Shown: positions 27,641 through 37,595, counted from the first letter of the stretch. The stretch is DNA of 64,000 nucleotides from Mesorhizobium neociceri (GCF_013520985.1 NZ_JACDTY010000009.1:124001-188000), one strand, 5' to 3'. The notes: generated by a model from the letters alone, not told the origin. A program made the numbers and translations.

Positions 27641-28397
27641 CCGCAGCCTCGGCCGCCAGTTCATTCTCAGCGGCAGGCTTGCTGAAACGCCTGGCAGAGA
27701 TTGAACCGATGCGCTCGGGTGCATCCGACTCGTGGAGACACAGCGCATGGATATTGGTTAGGACAAGAGCTAGCCATGTTACCTGCCGCGGCGGGAGATG
27801 ACATGGCCTCTTGGACGGCCATCCAACTGGACGACAGGATGAGGAGCTGCTCGACCAGCAAGGAAAGGGCGCCCTAGCAGCACCCTCACTTGCGCTTAGT
27901 GCGATCATGCCGATGAGGTGCCATGCCTTGAGAGGGCCTCAGTGGCCATTGGCACGTACCTGCGCAATACCCGCCGGGCGGCGCTCGCCACGTAGCGGCG
28001 CTACCTTGGTCGACGTCGCAGGCCAAGATCGGGGCCGCCGCCCCCTTGAACAGTGGCTGACCGAGCAGCAGCGGCGTACCGCCTGACCGTCCGATCTCCA
28101 GCCCGCAGAACTATCTGGTGCTGGTTCTCCCGTTGCCGGCATGCAAGACAGCCAGTGGCCACGCTGCGATGGAGCTGGCGGCGCGACGCTCAGCTTCTGC
28201 CGCGCTCGCCTTCCCAAAACACACATCGCAGGGCGCTGATGGTTCGCTCTGCTTTTGGCCCGCAGAATTCGTCTGCAGGCTTCTTTGCCGAGCTGCACCA
28301 CCTTCTCCACGGGGCAAAATGAAAGTAGTTCAAACCCGCCGGATACCAGCTGGCACAAGACAAGGTATTGTACCGACCTGGCTCGTGCCCTGCAGGC
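27641..28397. other. Gene-poor degraded stretch before nopX
   Basis: About 750 bases. Several open frames exist on both strands but none has a convincing ribosome site or a recognisable family. Probably remnants of insertion elements. No tts or nod box was seen. Confidence 0.3.
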
Positions 28398-30200
28398 TCA
28401 AGCCGCAAGGCGTGCTTGCAGATTGTTCAGATAGCCTTCTGCATAGTCTTGCGCCATGGAGATCGGCAGATTGATCCCGGCCGTGGCGGCCTCTTCCAGC
28501 GCTTGCTTCACGAGCCCATTGCGAATTGCCAGCTTGACTTCGGGGCCAGCGATAAAGCTGAGCGCCTGCCCTCCGATATTGATGCCTGCTTCTAGCAACG
28601 CCTGCTTCATATTGCCTCCGGTGATGGCCGTACGGAGAAGATTCGCCGCCTGCGCCTCGCAGGAAAGCGCCATCGACACGGCATCGGCCATTTGCCCAAG
28701 AGCCGGAACGAAGCTCAATAGACTCACCGCCGTTGCAGCCCAATCGAGCACTGGCGAGACCACCTTGAGCACGTCGCCGATTGCGTGCATGAATGCCCCG
28801 CCATTCTTCTTGGGTGACTTGGTATCAGGCTGATCCGTCCGACCCATCATCATGTCCGAGACCGCGTCCTGGTCCCCGGCGATTTTGGGCGCATGGGTCT
28901 TCGATTGCTGAACGGTGCGGTTCGCCGACGACATACTGTCGGAGAAATGCGCAAAGTCATTTTTGCTGATGTTGCCGGAATCGACCGTGTGTCCTCCGCC
29001 GAAATCGAAGAACTTATGGTGGGTTTTGTAGCCCGTAATCGAATTGTTGAGCTGACTGAATAGCAAAGGATCTGAGAGTAGATGAGAGGCGGCTTGCTGT
29101 AACTTTAGATCGAGGCTCTTGTCCTCCGCCATACTCGCGAGCTTTTCACGAGTCAGATCACCGCTTCCAAAGAAGGCGTCCTGATTGTTCTTGATCGTTT
29201 CTATCGTGTCCAGCTCGATGCGCGTCAGGCTCATCGCCGATGAAGCGACTTGAAGAAAGTCCTCTTTGTGGACCTTGTCGATGTTGCCACCATATAATTG
29301 CTTCCATTCATTCGGGTGGCTGACGAAGTACTGAGCCGCCGCAATGACCTGAGGCGGACATTTGCCGGTTTTCGCGTCGCCGTCGACGATCTGCTTGAAG
29401 TCAGCCACACTCAGGTTCTTGGGCAGGTTTTCGGAGTACCTGTAGAGCTCGCGTAATGCATCGTTACGGGTCATGACCGACGGCTGCGGATCTCCGGTGC
29501 TGTCGGATGGAATGTAATTCTGCCCGTAGCTTTGCGCCTGCTTTTCCTGAAATTCGGCAACTTGTGAGTGATGGCCGGAGAATCCGGATAAATCCTTCGC
29601 CGTGATCTTGCCGCCGCAGCGGCCATCGCCCTGCGAGCCGATCGCATAAAAAAGCTCTGGATCCTGCTGCAACCCCTGGATCGCCGCTTTCAGATCCGAT
29701 GGCGTAGAGGGATCATTGGCTTTATCCGACAATGATTCCCAACTGAGCGGGCATAGGTCCTTGTGACGGTTCAGCACCGCTACGATCTGCAACTCGGCAG
29801 AGGTGAGCGAGCCCCCGTTCCACGTGATTCTCTCGCTTTTTATGGGCGCCGGCGCAATCGGCGGGGGCTCGATTTCAGAAGACTGCGGCTCCTGATCCAT
29901 CGCTTCGATTGATGCCCTCATAGCTGGCGGCAGTAGGTCCATTGGGTGGAGACGCAATTCCTCCAACGACGCCTCGGCATCTGACAAAGGCGACTGCGAG
30001 GGCTCCTGGACCACTGCTTTCAGCGATGAGAGATTCCGCGGCAACGGGTCCCGGAGCGCGAACTGACCGGCCCTGTCATAATTGGCCACGATCGTGTCAA
30101 AGGACGATGCGTTTTGCAGAGTCTGGGCCAACGCGAATATTTGATTTGAGCAATCCTGGACGGACTGCGAGAAAGTGTTGCTGCTATTATTGATTGGCAT
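28398..30200 (-). CDS. nopX: T3SS translocon protein NopX (NolX, HrpF family)
   Basis: A 600-residue protein starting MPINNSSNTFSQSV after a GAGGAG ribosome site. NopX is secreted and thought to form the pore in the host membrane. The hydrophilic N-terminal part has two related repeats around ELQIVAVLNRHKDLCPLSWESL and RIELDTIETIKNNQDAFFGSGDL. The C-terminal third holds the hydrophobic stretch VLDWAATAVSLLSFVPALG expected of a membrane-inserting HrpF-like protein. A tts box lies about 205 bases upstream on the same strand. Confidence 0.93.
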   Translation of the reverse strand: MPINNSSNTFSQSVQDCSNQIFALAQTLQNASSFDTIVANYDRAGQFALRDPLPRNLSSLKAVVQEPSQSPLSDAEASLEELRLHPMDLLPPAMRASIEAMDQEPQSSEIEPPPIAPAPIKSERITWNGGSLTSAELQIVAVLNRHKDLCPLSWESLSDKANDPSTPSDLKAAIQGLQQDPELFYAIGSQGDGRCGGKITAKDLSGFSGHHSQVAEFQEKQAQSYGQNYIPSDSTGDPQPSVMTRNDALRELYRYSENLPKNLSVADFKQIVDGDAKTGKCPPQVIAAAQYFVSHPNEWKQLYGGNIDKVHKEDFLQVASSAMSLTRIELDTIETIKNNQDAFFGSGDLTREKLASMAEDKSLDLKLQQAASHLLSDPLLFSQLNNSITGYKTHHKFFDFGGGHTVDSGNISKNDFAHFSDSMSSANRTVQQSKTHAPKIAGDQDAVSDMMMGRTDQPDTKSPKKNGGAFMHAIGDVLKVVSPVLDWAATAVSLLSFVPALGQMADAVSMALSCEAQAANLLRTAITGGNMKQALLEAGINIGGQALSFIAGPEVKLAIRNGLVKQALEEAATAGINLPISMAQDYAEGYLNNLQARLAA

Positions 30201-30402
30201 TGTGGCTCCTCAGACGTGAAAATTGCAGTCCTCCCCTTAGGGGCGACGCCAAAGGTGTTCACGGACATTGACGATTATGAGCATTAGCCGGGTGACCATT
30301 CCGCCTCCCATTTGCCATGCTTTAATTGCTCCGCTCCTGTTGGCTCCCAGGTTCAATTCCAGCCCACAATGGCTGGCGATTGCTGGATCCTGAGTCTCCT
30401 CA

Positions 30403-30436
30403 TGGCCGGTTCAGCTTTCGAGAATCTGACGAACTC
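30403..30436 (-). promoter_or_regulatory. tts box upstream of nopX
   Basis: On the minus strand it reads TCGTCAGATTCTCGAAAGCT, an almost perfect TtsI site. It sits between the nopX start (30200) and the end of rhcC1 (30458), directed at nopX. Confidence 0.85.
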
Positions 30437-30457
30437 ACAACAATCGTTCAGGAGATG

Positions 30458-31162
30458 TCATTTCTGAGTCGGCTCAGGCTTGCCGCCAACCTCATCCTGT
30501 TGCGGCACGTCAGAAGAATAAGAGGCTTCCGGTCTCCCATCGCGCACGACCATGGTGGAGGAGCCCCTGAATAAGATCAGCACCGATTCCTTTGTAGGCG
30601 CCGCCGCCGCGCGCGGATGCGCCTGCGCCTCGGCGACCAGGCCGTTGAATGTCTGCTCCACGAGCGCAACGAAGCGAGGGGGACCGGAAACCATGACCAG
30701 GCCATTTCCCGGCGCGGGTCTCACGACGTAGCGGTCATCGGAGATGTCGAGCTGATCGAGAGCCGCTTTGAAGGTGTCGAAGCGAAGCGGGGTCAACACA
30801 AGCATCCGAGTTTGCGCTTCCTTCGCAGCTGATACGTAGAGGACAAGCCCATCATAGTACCATTGGAGGTCGTACAGCTCGGCCAGGCGGTCGAGGAACT
30901 CGCGCGCGGGCAAATCAGGCATACGCCCGCGAATCCGGCCCCTCACCTCGGCGCTGATGTTGACGCTGATATTCAGGTTGTTCCCGAATTCCTGCAACGC
31001 GGCAGAGAGATCCTGATCCAGAACCGTATATCTATAGGGCGCCGCGGGAAGCGACAGCGGGACGCCCAGAGTTGTATGGATTCCGGTGAAGAGAAAAAAT
31101 CCGACACAAAGAAGTCTCTTCAAGTTGTGCAGGATGATGGATAGGTTCAGCGTGCCGTGCAT
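30458..31162 (-). CDS. rhcC1: T3SS secretin N-terminal subunit RhcC1 (NolW)
   Basis: A 234-residue protein starting MHGTLNLSIILHN, with a hydrophobic signal segment. It continues with the secretin N0/N1 domains (LDQDLSAALQEFGNNLNISVNIS and GRMPDLPAREFLDRLAELYDLQWYYDGLVLYVS). It stops before any secretin barrel domain, as is typical of rhizobial NolW, and works with RhcC2 to build the outer-membrane ring. The ATG at 31162 is preferred to a TTG 18 bases upstream. It is transcribed toward nopX and divergently from nopB. Confidence 0.92.
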   Translation of the reverse strand: MHGTLNLSIILHNLKRLLCVGFFLFTGIHTTLGVPLSLPAAPYRYTVLDQDLSAALQEFGNNLNISVNISAEVRGRIRGRMPDLPAREFLDRLAELYDLQWYYDGLVLYVSAAKEAQTRMLVLTPLRFDTFKAALDQLDISDDRYVVRPAPGNGLVMVSGPPRFVALVEQTFNGLVAEAQAHPRAAAAPTKESVLILFRGSSTMVVRDGRPEASYSSDVPQQDEVGGKPEPTQK

Positions 31163-31242
31163 TTCGTCCTGATAAACCAAAGGCCGAAACTCTCACAAGC
31201 ACTAAAGCGCCACCCGTAACTTTTTAAATGAAGGACGCACTC

Positions 31243-31276
31243 TCGTCAGCTTGCCGTCAGGTCGCCTCGCTAGGCA
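31243..31276 (+). promoter_or_regulatory. tts box upstream of the nopB-rhcU operon
   Basis: TCGTCAGCTTGCCGTCAGGT matches the TtsI-box core well in the first half and moderately in the second. It lies about 70-100 bases before nopB. It could also serve divergent rhcC1. Confidence 0.75.
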
Positions 31277-31343
31277 GTGACCCGAAAGCGGGTGAAAACC
31301 GACTGAATTCATCCCGCGCGAAAGAGAGCAATCGAGTCCTTGC

Positions 31344-31838
31344 ATGATGATGCCTGTCGCGTCGCCCTCTGCCAGCCTTACCGATATTCTTCCCAAGGTC
31401 GCTTCACCGTCGTTGGGCGAGCAGGCCCAGTTTGAGCGCGCACTGACGCAGGCCGCCGCCTCTACGAAAAACGATACCGCGCCGGGCCCAGCTGGGGTGA
31501 CGGCAGTTTCTCCGCATTTGGACGTTGAACGCGCGACTGCGCAGACAACCCTGCGGGGCGACCGCCTGCTCCAGACGGTTTCTTCCCTTTACCGGAACAA
31601 TGCAGTTACCCCCGCCGGACTTGACCATCAGGTCGGCCTTGAGAAAAACCCTCCACCCGGGCGGGCGCAAAACGTCCCTGGCGTGGGTGAGACAGCAGGA
31701 ACGCCGGCAGCACATGATTTCGGCTCGATGGTCGCTGATCTACGGGACCTCTATAATGGCGTCACCCAACTTTCCCTGGTTTCCAAAGCTGTGAGCGGCC
31801 TGACTTCCTCCGTGAACACGCTGATCAAGCAAGGATAA
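31344..31838 (+). CDS. nopB: T3SS secreted pilus-associated protein NopB (NolB)
   Basis: A 164-residue protein, first gene of the T3SS core operon. NopB is secreted and associated with the extracellular T3SS pilus. The sequence is alanine/proline-rich in the middle and ends with the conserved helical segment LYNGVTQLSLVSKAVSGLTS. A run of ATG codons (MMMPV) makes the exact start ambiguous by two residues. It is followed 9 bases later by rhcJ. Confidence 0.9.
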   Translation: MMMPVASPSASLTDILPKVASPSLGEQAQFERALTQAAASTKNDTAPGPAGVTAVSPHLDVERATAQTTLRGDRLLQTVSSLYRNNAVTPAGLDHQVGLEKNPPPGRAQNVPGVGETAGTPAAHDFGSMVADLRDLYNGVTQLSLVSKAVSGLTSSVNTLIKQG

Positions 31839-31847
31839 CGGGCGCGC

Positions 31848-32708
31848 ATGATTGGCTTATCCCATAGCGGAATCATGCATAACCGGTTCGGTCAGCGATC
31901 ACTTCATTTTTTTGTGCTGCCACTTCTGTTTGCTCTGAGTGGCTGCAAGGCCGATCTGTACACGCAATTGCAGGAGCGCGAGGCGAATGAGATGCTTGCA
32001 ATTCTGATGGACAACGGGGTTGATGCCGTAAGAGTTGCCGCTAAGGATGGGACCAGCACGCTTCAAGTCGACGAAAAGCTGCTTGCATTGTCAATCAACC
32101 TCCTGAATGCCAAGGGGCTTCCGCGCCAGTCTTTCAAGAACCTCGGCGAAATCTTCAGTGGATCAGGCCTGATTGCCTCACCGACCGAGGAGCGGGCTCG
32201 TTACGTTTATGCCATGAGTGAAGAGTTATCGCGTACCATCAACGATATCGATGGCGTCTTCTCAGTACGTGTTCATGTCGTTTTGCCAAATAACGACCTG
32301 TTACGATCGGGTGGTACGCCATCCTCAGCCGCTGTTTTTATCCGGCACGACGCCAAAGTAAATCTCTCACTACTGCTGCCGAAGATTAAGATGCTCGTCG
32401 CCGACAGCATCGAAGGCTTGACCTACGAAAAAGTCGAAGTGGTTTTGGTTCCTGTGGAAGCGCCCGAACATGAGCTACGGACTGTTCCGGCGACTGTCTC
32501 GGCCGAAGCATCCAGGTCCCTTGCAGCGCCCCTTCTGGCCATCGTGATCGGTGTTGCCGCCGCAATATGCGCAGTGACGTGTCATTTCCTGGCCAGTGTC
32601 CTAAGGCATCGGCGCCGGGGATCATCAGGCGCATTGCCCAAGGTCGCTGGCCGTTCGGTGTTTTCGCTGCCAAGGCCATTCGCAAGAAAAATCGGCGATG
32701 GTGCGTAG
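31848..32708 (+). CDS. rhcJ: T3SS inner-membrane ring lipoprotein RhcJ (NolT, SctJ)
   Basis: A 286-residue YscJ/FliF-family lipoprotein. The signal peptide ends ALSGC, giving a lipidated Cys. Conserved segments are DLYTQLQEREANEMLAIL, LPRQSFKNLGEIF and SVRVHVVLPNN. A C-terminal transmembrane helix lies at about 225-247 (LLAIVIGVAAAICAVTCHFLA), followed by a basic tail. It forms the inner-membrane ring beneath the secretin. Confidence 0.93.
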   Translation: MIGLSHSGIMHNRFGQRSLHFFVLPLLFALSGCKADLYTQLQEREANEMLAILMDNGVDAVRVAAKDGTSTLQVDEKLLALSINLLNAKGLPRQSFKNLGEIFSGSGLIASPTEERARYVYAMSEELSRTINDIDGVFSVRVHVVLPNNDLLRSGGTPSSAAVFIRHDAKVNLSLLLPKIKMLVADSIEGLTYEKVEVVLVPVEAPEHELRTVPATVSAEASRSLAAPLLAIVIGVAAAICAVTCHFLASVLRHRRRGSSGALPKVAGRSVFSLPRPFARKIGDGA

Positions 32709-32720
32709 GTAATATTCCCA

Positions 32721-33350
32721 ATGCCGATATCGACGCAGACTTCCGGACGCGATCAGTCGCAATTCCATCCCGTGTGCCTGAGCGATCTTGCTGCTTTAGC
32801 GCATCCGACTCGTCTTGCGGCACGTCTTGATCCGGCGTTGTCCGCTGCGACATTGGTGCAGTTGCAGAAGCGCCCCAGGCTGCAGCTAAGACTGGCACAA
32901 TTGCTGCTTGACGATAAAACGCATTCAAACGGAAGCGGCTGGGAGCCGGATCTTCTGGGCGGACATGATCCGCGTCGGGCTGCTCTCCTGGCCGGCAGTA
33001 TCTGGCATGCCCGATCGCTGCTGAAACTTGTTTCAAAGCATGACCTGACCGCGCTTATTGAGCATATCGGTGCAGATGTACACGCGTTCGGCGTTCGACA
33101 TCTGGCGCATGCGATCGCAAGCAGCTTGATCGCCGATCCGGAAGCGCTCGCGCGACACATCGAACACGATGGGCATGCCTGCCTTGGAGCTTGGCTTAAT
33201 AGCAGTCCGGCGCTTCAGCGTAGCCGCGTGCTTCTGCGATTGCCCGTCGGGACCGCCGCCGAGAACCCCGCGCCCGAACACAGTAAGGCCTCGGGTCAGT
33301 TGCTATCGCTTGTGGTGGCACATTTTGAGACGGAGAACCCGGCGATATGA
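32721..33350 (+). CDS. nolU: T3SS protein NolU (SctK-like position)
   Basis: A 209-residue alpha-helical protein found between rhcJ and rhcL in rhizobial T3SS operons. No catalytic motif is visible. Segments such as SLIADPEALARHIEHDGHACLGAWL are typical of NolU. It probably functions as an accessory of the cytoplasmic sorting platform, as SctK does; this is inference from position. Its stop overlaps the rhcL start (ATGA). Confidence 0.88.
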   Translation: MPISTQTSGRDQSQFHPVCLSDLAALAHPTRLAARLDPALSAATLVQLQKRPRLQLRLAQLLLDDKTHSNGSGWEPDLLGGHDPRRAALLAGSIWHARSLLKLVSKHDLTALIEHIGADVHAFGVRHLAHAIASSLIADPEALARHIEHDGHACLGAWLNSSPALQRSRVLLRLPVGTAAENPAPEHSKASGQLLSLVVAHFETENPAI

Positions 33351-33970
33351 CAGTCGATTTTTTCGCAGAGCCCGTTGCGCCGCAGTTGCGCCCGGTCGGG
33401 CCGCTAATATCGGCGAGCGAGCTCGAGATCTGGCATGGCGCCGCAGAAGCGCGTGAGGCGGCAGAACGGCATCTGAAGCGGGTTCGCAGCTGGGCACGCG
33501 CCGCTTATCAGCGAGAGCGGGAGCGCGGCCGTACCGAAGGCTTGAATGCAGGCAACGAGGAGATGGCCCGGCTGATTGCGCAGGCAGTCTCCGAAGTGGC
33601 GCGGCGAAGGGCGGTTCTGGAGCAGGAATTGCCAGAGCTGGTCATGGAGATACTAACCGATCTCGTGGGAGTTTTCGATCCGGGCGAGCTTTTGGTCAGG
33701 GCCGTTCGTCACGCGATTGAGCGCAAATATAAGGGCGCGGAAGTTTGCCTTCATGTATGTCCCGCGCAAGTGGACATGCTCGCGCGCGAGTTTGCTGGAT
33801 GCGACGGATGGGAGGGTCGGCCGAGGGTTCGGATCGATCCGGATCCGACCTTGTTGCCGCAACAGTGCGTGCTGTGGAGCGAGTATGGCAATGTCGATCT
33901 TGGACTTGATGCACAGATGCGCGCCCTGCGCCTCGGCTTTAGGTCGTATTCTGAGGACGGCGAAGGGTGA
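33347..33970 (+). CDS. rhcL: T3SS stator protein RhcL (NolV, SctL)
   Basis: A 207-residue FliH/YscL-family protein that links the ATPase to the cytoplasmic ring. The N-terminal half is a charged helix (EAREAAERHLKRVRSWARAA). The C-terminal domain has VEFD-like HVCPAQVDML and ends WSEYGNVDLGLDAQMRALRLGF. It overlaps both neighbours by 4 bases, as is typical in this operon. Confidence 0.9.
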   Translation: MTVDFFAEPVAPQLRPVGPLISASELEIWHGAAEAREAAERHLKRVRSWARAAYQRERERGRTEGLNAGNEEMARLIAQAVSEVARRRAVLEQELPELVMEILTDLVGVFDPGELLVRAVRHAIERKYKGAEVCLHVCPAQVDMLAREFAGCDGWEGRPRVRIDPDPTLLPQQCVLWSEYGNVDLGLDAQMRALRLGFRSYSEDGEG

Positions 33971-35325
33971 TCAGGCCGGTACCTCAGCATAGTAAGCTCG
34001 CTGGTGGCCGGGCGCCCGATCCGGCGATCTCGTCCTTGAGGTCTACAGCAAAGGAAATCGACACCCGTGTCGTGCACGGCCGGATCACGCGGGCTGTCGG
34101 TACGCTGGTCCATGCCGTTTTGCCAGATACTCGGATTGGAGAACTTTGTCTGCTGCAGGACACCCGAACCGGCCTTTCGCTCGAAGCCGAGGTGATCGGT
34201 TTGTTGGACAATGGGGTGTTGCTCACACCGATCGGTGACTTGGTGGGTCTGTCCAGCCGCGCAGAGGTCGTGTCCACCGGACGAATGCGTGAAGTGCCAG
34301 TCGGCCCCGAATTGCTTGGCCGTGTGATAGACAGCCGTTGCCGCCCACTCGACGGCAAAGGCGAAGTCAAAACCGCCGAAACTCGTCCGCTGCACGGCAG
34401 TGCGCCCAACCCAATGAAAAGGCGGATGGTTGAGCTGCCGTTCCCGCTCGGGGTCCGTGCCCTAGATGGTCTTCTCACATGCGGCGAAGGTCAGCGGATC
34501 GGAATTTACGGCGAGCCTGGTTGTGGCAAGTCGACATTATTGTCGCAGATCGTAAAAGGTGCCGCCGCCGACATTGTCATAGTCGCGCTCATAGGCGAGC
34601 GCGGACGCGAAGTTCGTGAATTCATCGAGCGGCATCTTGGGGAGGAGGGCCTGCGCCGTACGGTCGTTGTCGTTGAAACCTCCGACCGCTCGGCAGTGGA
34701 GCGGGCGCAATGTGCTCCTATGGCGACCGCGCTCGCGGAATACTTTCGCGAGCAAGGGCTACGCGTCGCGCTTATGTTGGACTCGCTAACGCGTTTCTGC
34801 CGCGCCATGCGCGAAATAGGCCTTGCTGCGGGCGAGCCGCCGACCCGGCGGGGCTTTCCTCCCTCCGTTTTTGCCATGCTGCCAGGCCTGCTGGAACGTG
34901 CTGGCATGGGCGAGCGCGGCTCCATCACGGCGTTCTACACGGTACTTGTCGAAGGTGATGGCACAGGCGATCCAATCGCCGAGGAATCGCGCGGCATCCT
35001 CGACGGTCATGTCGTCCTCTCGCGTGCTATCGCGGCGCGATCGCATTTCCCCGCCATCGATGTACTGCAGAGTCGCAGTCGCGTAATGGATGCGGTCGTT
35101 TCTGGGACACATCGCAAGGCAGCATCGTTCTTCCGTGACCTCCTCTCTCGGTACGCCGAATCCGAGTTTTTGATCAATGTCGGCGAATACAAGCAAGGCG
35201 GCGACCCGCTGACTGACCGGGCAGTCGCCACGATTGGCGACTTGCGGGAATTTCTCCGTCAGAGCGAAGACGAGCCGTCGGATTTTGAGGAAACGATCGC
35301 ATGGATGTCGCGTCTGACCGCGTGA
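33967..35325 (+). CDS. rhcN: T3SS ATPase RhcN (SctN)
   Basis: A 452-residue F1-type ATPase that unfolds effectors and releases chaperones. Walker A is GEPGCGKST at about 182-190 and Walker B VALMLDS at about 267-273. The catalytic GERGREVREFIERHLG and the T3SS ATPase signature TVLVEGDGTGDPIAEESRGILDGH are present. It starts with GTG overlapping the rhcL stop. All motifs needed for activity are seen. Confidence 0.97.
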   Translation: MIRPVPQHSKLAGGRAPDPAISSLRSTAKEIDTRVVHGRITRAVGTLVHAVLPDTRIGELCLLQDTRTGLSLEAEVIGLLDNGVLLTPIGDLVGLSSRAEVVSTGRMREVPVGPELLGRVIDSRCRPLDGKGEVKTAETRPLHGSAPNPMKRRMVELPFPLGVRALDGLLTCGEGQRIGIYGEPGCGKSTLLSQIVKGAAADIVIVALIGERGREVREFIERHLGEEGLRRTVVVVETSDRSAVERAQCAPMATALAEYFREQGLRVALMLDSLTRFCRAMREIGLAAGEPPTRRGFPPSVFAMLPGLLERAGMGERGSITAFYTVLVEGDGTGDPIAEESRGILDGHVVLSRAIAARSHFPAIDVLQSRSRVMDAVVSGTHRKAASFFRDLLSRYAESEFLINVGEYKQGGDPLTDRAVATIGDLREFLRQSEDEPSDFEETIAWMSRLTA

Positions 35326-35846
35326 ATCGCGTTCACGTTTCGAGGTTACGGCTTCTGAAGGATATGCAAGAGCGTAGTGCCCTTAGGGAACTTTCCATGA
35401 AGGAAGCCCAGCGCCATATGGCCACCTTAGCCGTAGAGAATGCCTCCCAAGAGCTTGCAATAGTACAGCATCATTGCGCACGGACCCAAGCGGCACTCTA
35501 CCAGGAACTGATGTCGCTCGACACGTTGACCAGCGCAGCACTCGACCATCATCACCTTCAAATTGAGCGGCTTGCGGCCAAGCTAACGTCCAGCCACCAG
35601 GTGGTCGATGATGCGCGCATCGCTGAAGAAAAAGCCGAGGCAGCGGCGTCTGAGAAGAGGGCTGTGTGGGTCAAACGTTCGACCGCAAAGCACAAATGGC
35701 AACAAATCGAGGACGACGTTCGACGCGCCTTCGATACTCATTCGGAGGCCGCAAGCGAGATGGAGGCCGACGATGAGGCATCGGTTCGGCATGGAAGGGT
35801 CTCGCTGGCCGAGGCACCCAGAACCGATAAACCGCGGGCTCTGTGA
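35301..35846 (+). CDS. rhcO: T3SS stalk-type coiled-coil protein (YscO/FliJ-like, y4yJ)
   Basis: A 181-residue protein that is almost entirely predicted coiled coil (heptad-rich stretches around residues 15-140, then an acidic Ala/Glu tail). Its position between the ATPase and rhcQ matches YscO/FliJ-like central stalk proteins and y4yJ of other rhizobia. It overlaps rhcN by 25 bases and rhcQ by 4. Confidence 0.82.
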   Translation: MDVASDRVNRVHVSRLRLLKDMQERSALRELSMKEAQRHMATLAVENASQELAIVQHHCARTQAALYQELMSLDTLTSAALDHHHLQIERLAAKLTSSHQVVDDARIAEEKAEAAASEKRAVWVKRSTAKHKWQQIEDDVRRAFDTHSEAASEMEADDEASVRHGRVSLAEAPRTDKPRAL

Positions 35847-36937
35847 ATGACGCTATCGTGCAGCTTAGAGCCGCTTCGGTAATCACTGTGGTCAGACCTG
35901 CTATCTTCGAACCAGGGCTAACATTGTCCCACGTGGTCGTCTCGTGGCTCAATGATATAGCGGCCTCCCGCAGGCCGTTTGAGAGCCGGATCAGCGACAA
36001 GCCGCTATCGGTGCGGATACAAGGGCTTGTTTGGCAGCAGCAAGCTTCCGCCATTCCGATGCTAGACTGCTTTTGGCGCGTGGGACCCGAAACGATGGTC
36101 TTGTCGCTGTCACGAGATCTGGTGGAGGCGCTCGTCTCGACAGTACAGAGCGGCCTTGGTTTACCTTCCGAGCCAACCGCTTCCCTGATTGTCGAACTTG
36201 CACTTGAGCCGCTTGTCGCTCGAATGGAAGAGCAGACGCAGCTCGACGTGCAGCTTCTGGGCGTGCGCGAAGCCACGACACTTGCTCCTTACCTTGAGCT
36301 TGATATCGGCTTCGGCCCAGTCAGCGGCCAGGGCCGCCTGTTCCTGTTCTCTCCTCTTGATGGCTTGGTGCCGTCTGCCTTCCGCGCCTTGGGCGAACTG
36401 GTTGGCCAATTGCCGCGGCAGCCGCGCGAGGTCTCGCCGGAGTTGCCGGCCATCGTTGCAGGAGTAATCGGCACGCTCTGCGTTCCAGCAGCGGTTCTTC
36501 GCCAAGCATGTATCGGTGACGTTCTGTTGCCAGACATATCGCCGTTCGGCCGCGGCCAGATCACTCTATCCTTGGGCCAGTTATGGGCCGGGGCAGATAT
36601 TGAGGGCGACGACCTAATCCTGCGGGGTCCCTTCCGCCCGCGATCGTGCCTTTTGGAGAACGTCCCTATGTCGACACAACCGCAATCGCAGCAAGAACAG
36701 TCGCAACCCGATCTCGACGACGTCGAGATCGTCCTTGTCTTTGAATGCGGCCGCTGGCCGATGCCTCTAGGCGACTTGAGGAGCGCGGGCGAAGGACACG
36801 TTTTCGAACTTGGTCGGCCAATCGATGGTCCGGTCGACATAGTCGCCAACGGCCGGCGCATAGGGCGTGGGGATATCGTGCGGGTCGGAGATGAGCTGGG
36901 CGTCAGACTCCGTGGCAGATTGGCATCCAATGACTGA
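35843..36937 (+). CDS. rhcQ: T3SS cytoplasmic ring protein RhcQ (SctQ)
   Basis: A 364-residue FliN/YscQ-family protein. The C-terminal ~75 residues form a SpoA (surface presentation of antigens) domain: DVEIVLVFECGRWPMPLGDL through GRPIDGPVDIVANGRRIGRGDIVRVGDELGVRL. It builds the sorting platform that docks effector-chaperone complexes. It starts with GTG at 35843. The end overlaps rhcR by 8 bases. Confidence 0.92.
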   Translation: MNDAIVQLRAASVITVVRPAIFEPGLTLSHVVVSWLNDIAASRRPFESRISDKPLSVRIQGLVWQQQASAIPMLDCFWRVGPETMVLSLSRDLVEALVSTVQSGLGLPSEPTASLIVELALEPLVARMEEQTQLDVQLLGVREATTLAPYLELDIGFGPVSGQGRLFLFSPLDGLVPSAFRALGELVGQLPRQPREVSPELPAIVAGVIGTLCVPAAVLRQACIGDVLLPDISPFGRGQITLSLGQLWAGADIEGDDLILRGPFRPRSCLLENVPMSTQPQSQQEQSQPDLDDVEIVLVFECGRWPMPLGDLRSAGEGHVFELGRPIDGPVDIVANGRRIGRGDIVRVGDELGVRLRGRLASND

Positions 36938-37595
36938 GATTCAGCCCGCAATTCTGTCGCTTCTTGCGGTTACAGGCGGACTCGGCCTGCTGGTTCTAGC
37001 AGTCGTCACAACCACGGCTTTTATCAAGGTATCGGTTGTTCTGTTCCTCGTCCGCAATGCGTTGGGCACCCAGACGATACCACCCAACATAGTGCTGTAC
37101 GCCGCGGCACTCATCCTCGCCGTTTTCATCAGCGCGCCTGTTATCGAACAGACCTATGATCGGATGACGGATCCGAAGCTGCGTTATCAAACGTTGGACG
37201 ACTGGGTAAGCGCCGCCAAAGTGGGCCGTGAGCCCGTGCACGACTATCTGAAGAAATTCACAAATGAAGAACAGCGCGTTTTTTTCTTGTCGTCGGCGGA
37301 AAAGCTGTGGCCAGAGGAAATGCGCGCCAAAACCACACCTGATGATTTTGCGATTCTCGTGCCGTCCTTTCTAATTTCAGAACTCAAGCGCGCATTCGAA
37401 ATAGGCTTTCTTCTCTATCTCCCCTTTATCGCGATCGATCTTATCGTGACGACAATTTTGATGGCGATGGGCATGTCGATGGTATCCCCGACAGTCATAT
37501 CGGTGCCTTTCAAGCTCTTTTTGTTTGTCGCTATTGATGGGTGGTCGAAGCTAATGCACGGGCTGGTCTTGAGTTACGCCACACCGGGAGGTTGA
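36930..37595 (+). CDS. rhcR: T3SS export apparatus protein RhcR (SctR)
   Basis: A 221-residue FliP/YscR-family membrane protein with four predicted transmembrane helices. The conserved KVSVVLFLVRNALGTQTIPPN and LVPSFLISELKRAFEIGFLLYLPFIAIDLIV motifs are present, as is GMSMVSP. The ATG at 36930 (MTEIQPAILSLLA) gives the family length. It is part of the RST export gate. Confidence 0.96.
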   Translation: MTEIQPAILSLLAVTGGLGLLVLAVVTTTAFIKVSVVLFLVRNALGTQTIPPNIVLYAAALILAVFISAPVIEQTYDRMTDPKLRYQTLDDWVSAAKVGREPVHDYLKKFTNEEQRVFFLSSAEKLWPEEMRAKTTPDDFAILVPSFLISELKRAFEIGFLLYLPFIAIDLIVTTILMAMGMSMVSPTVISVPFKLFLFVAIDGWSKLMHGLVLSYATPGG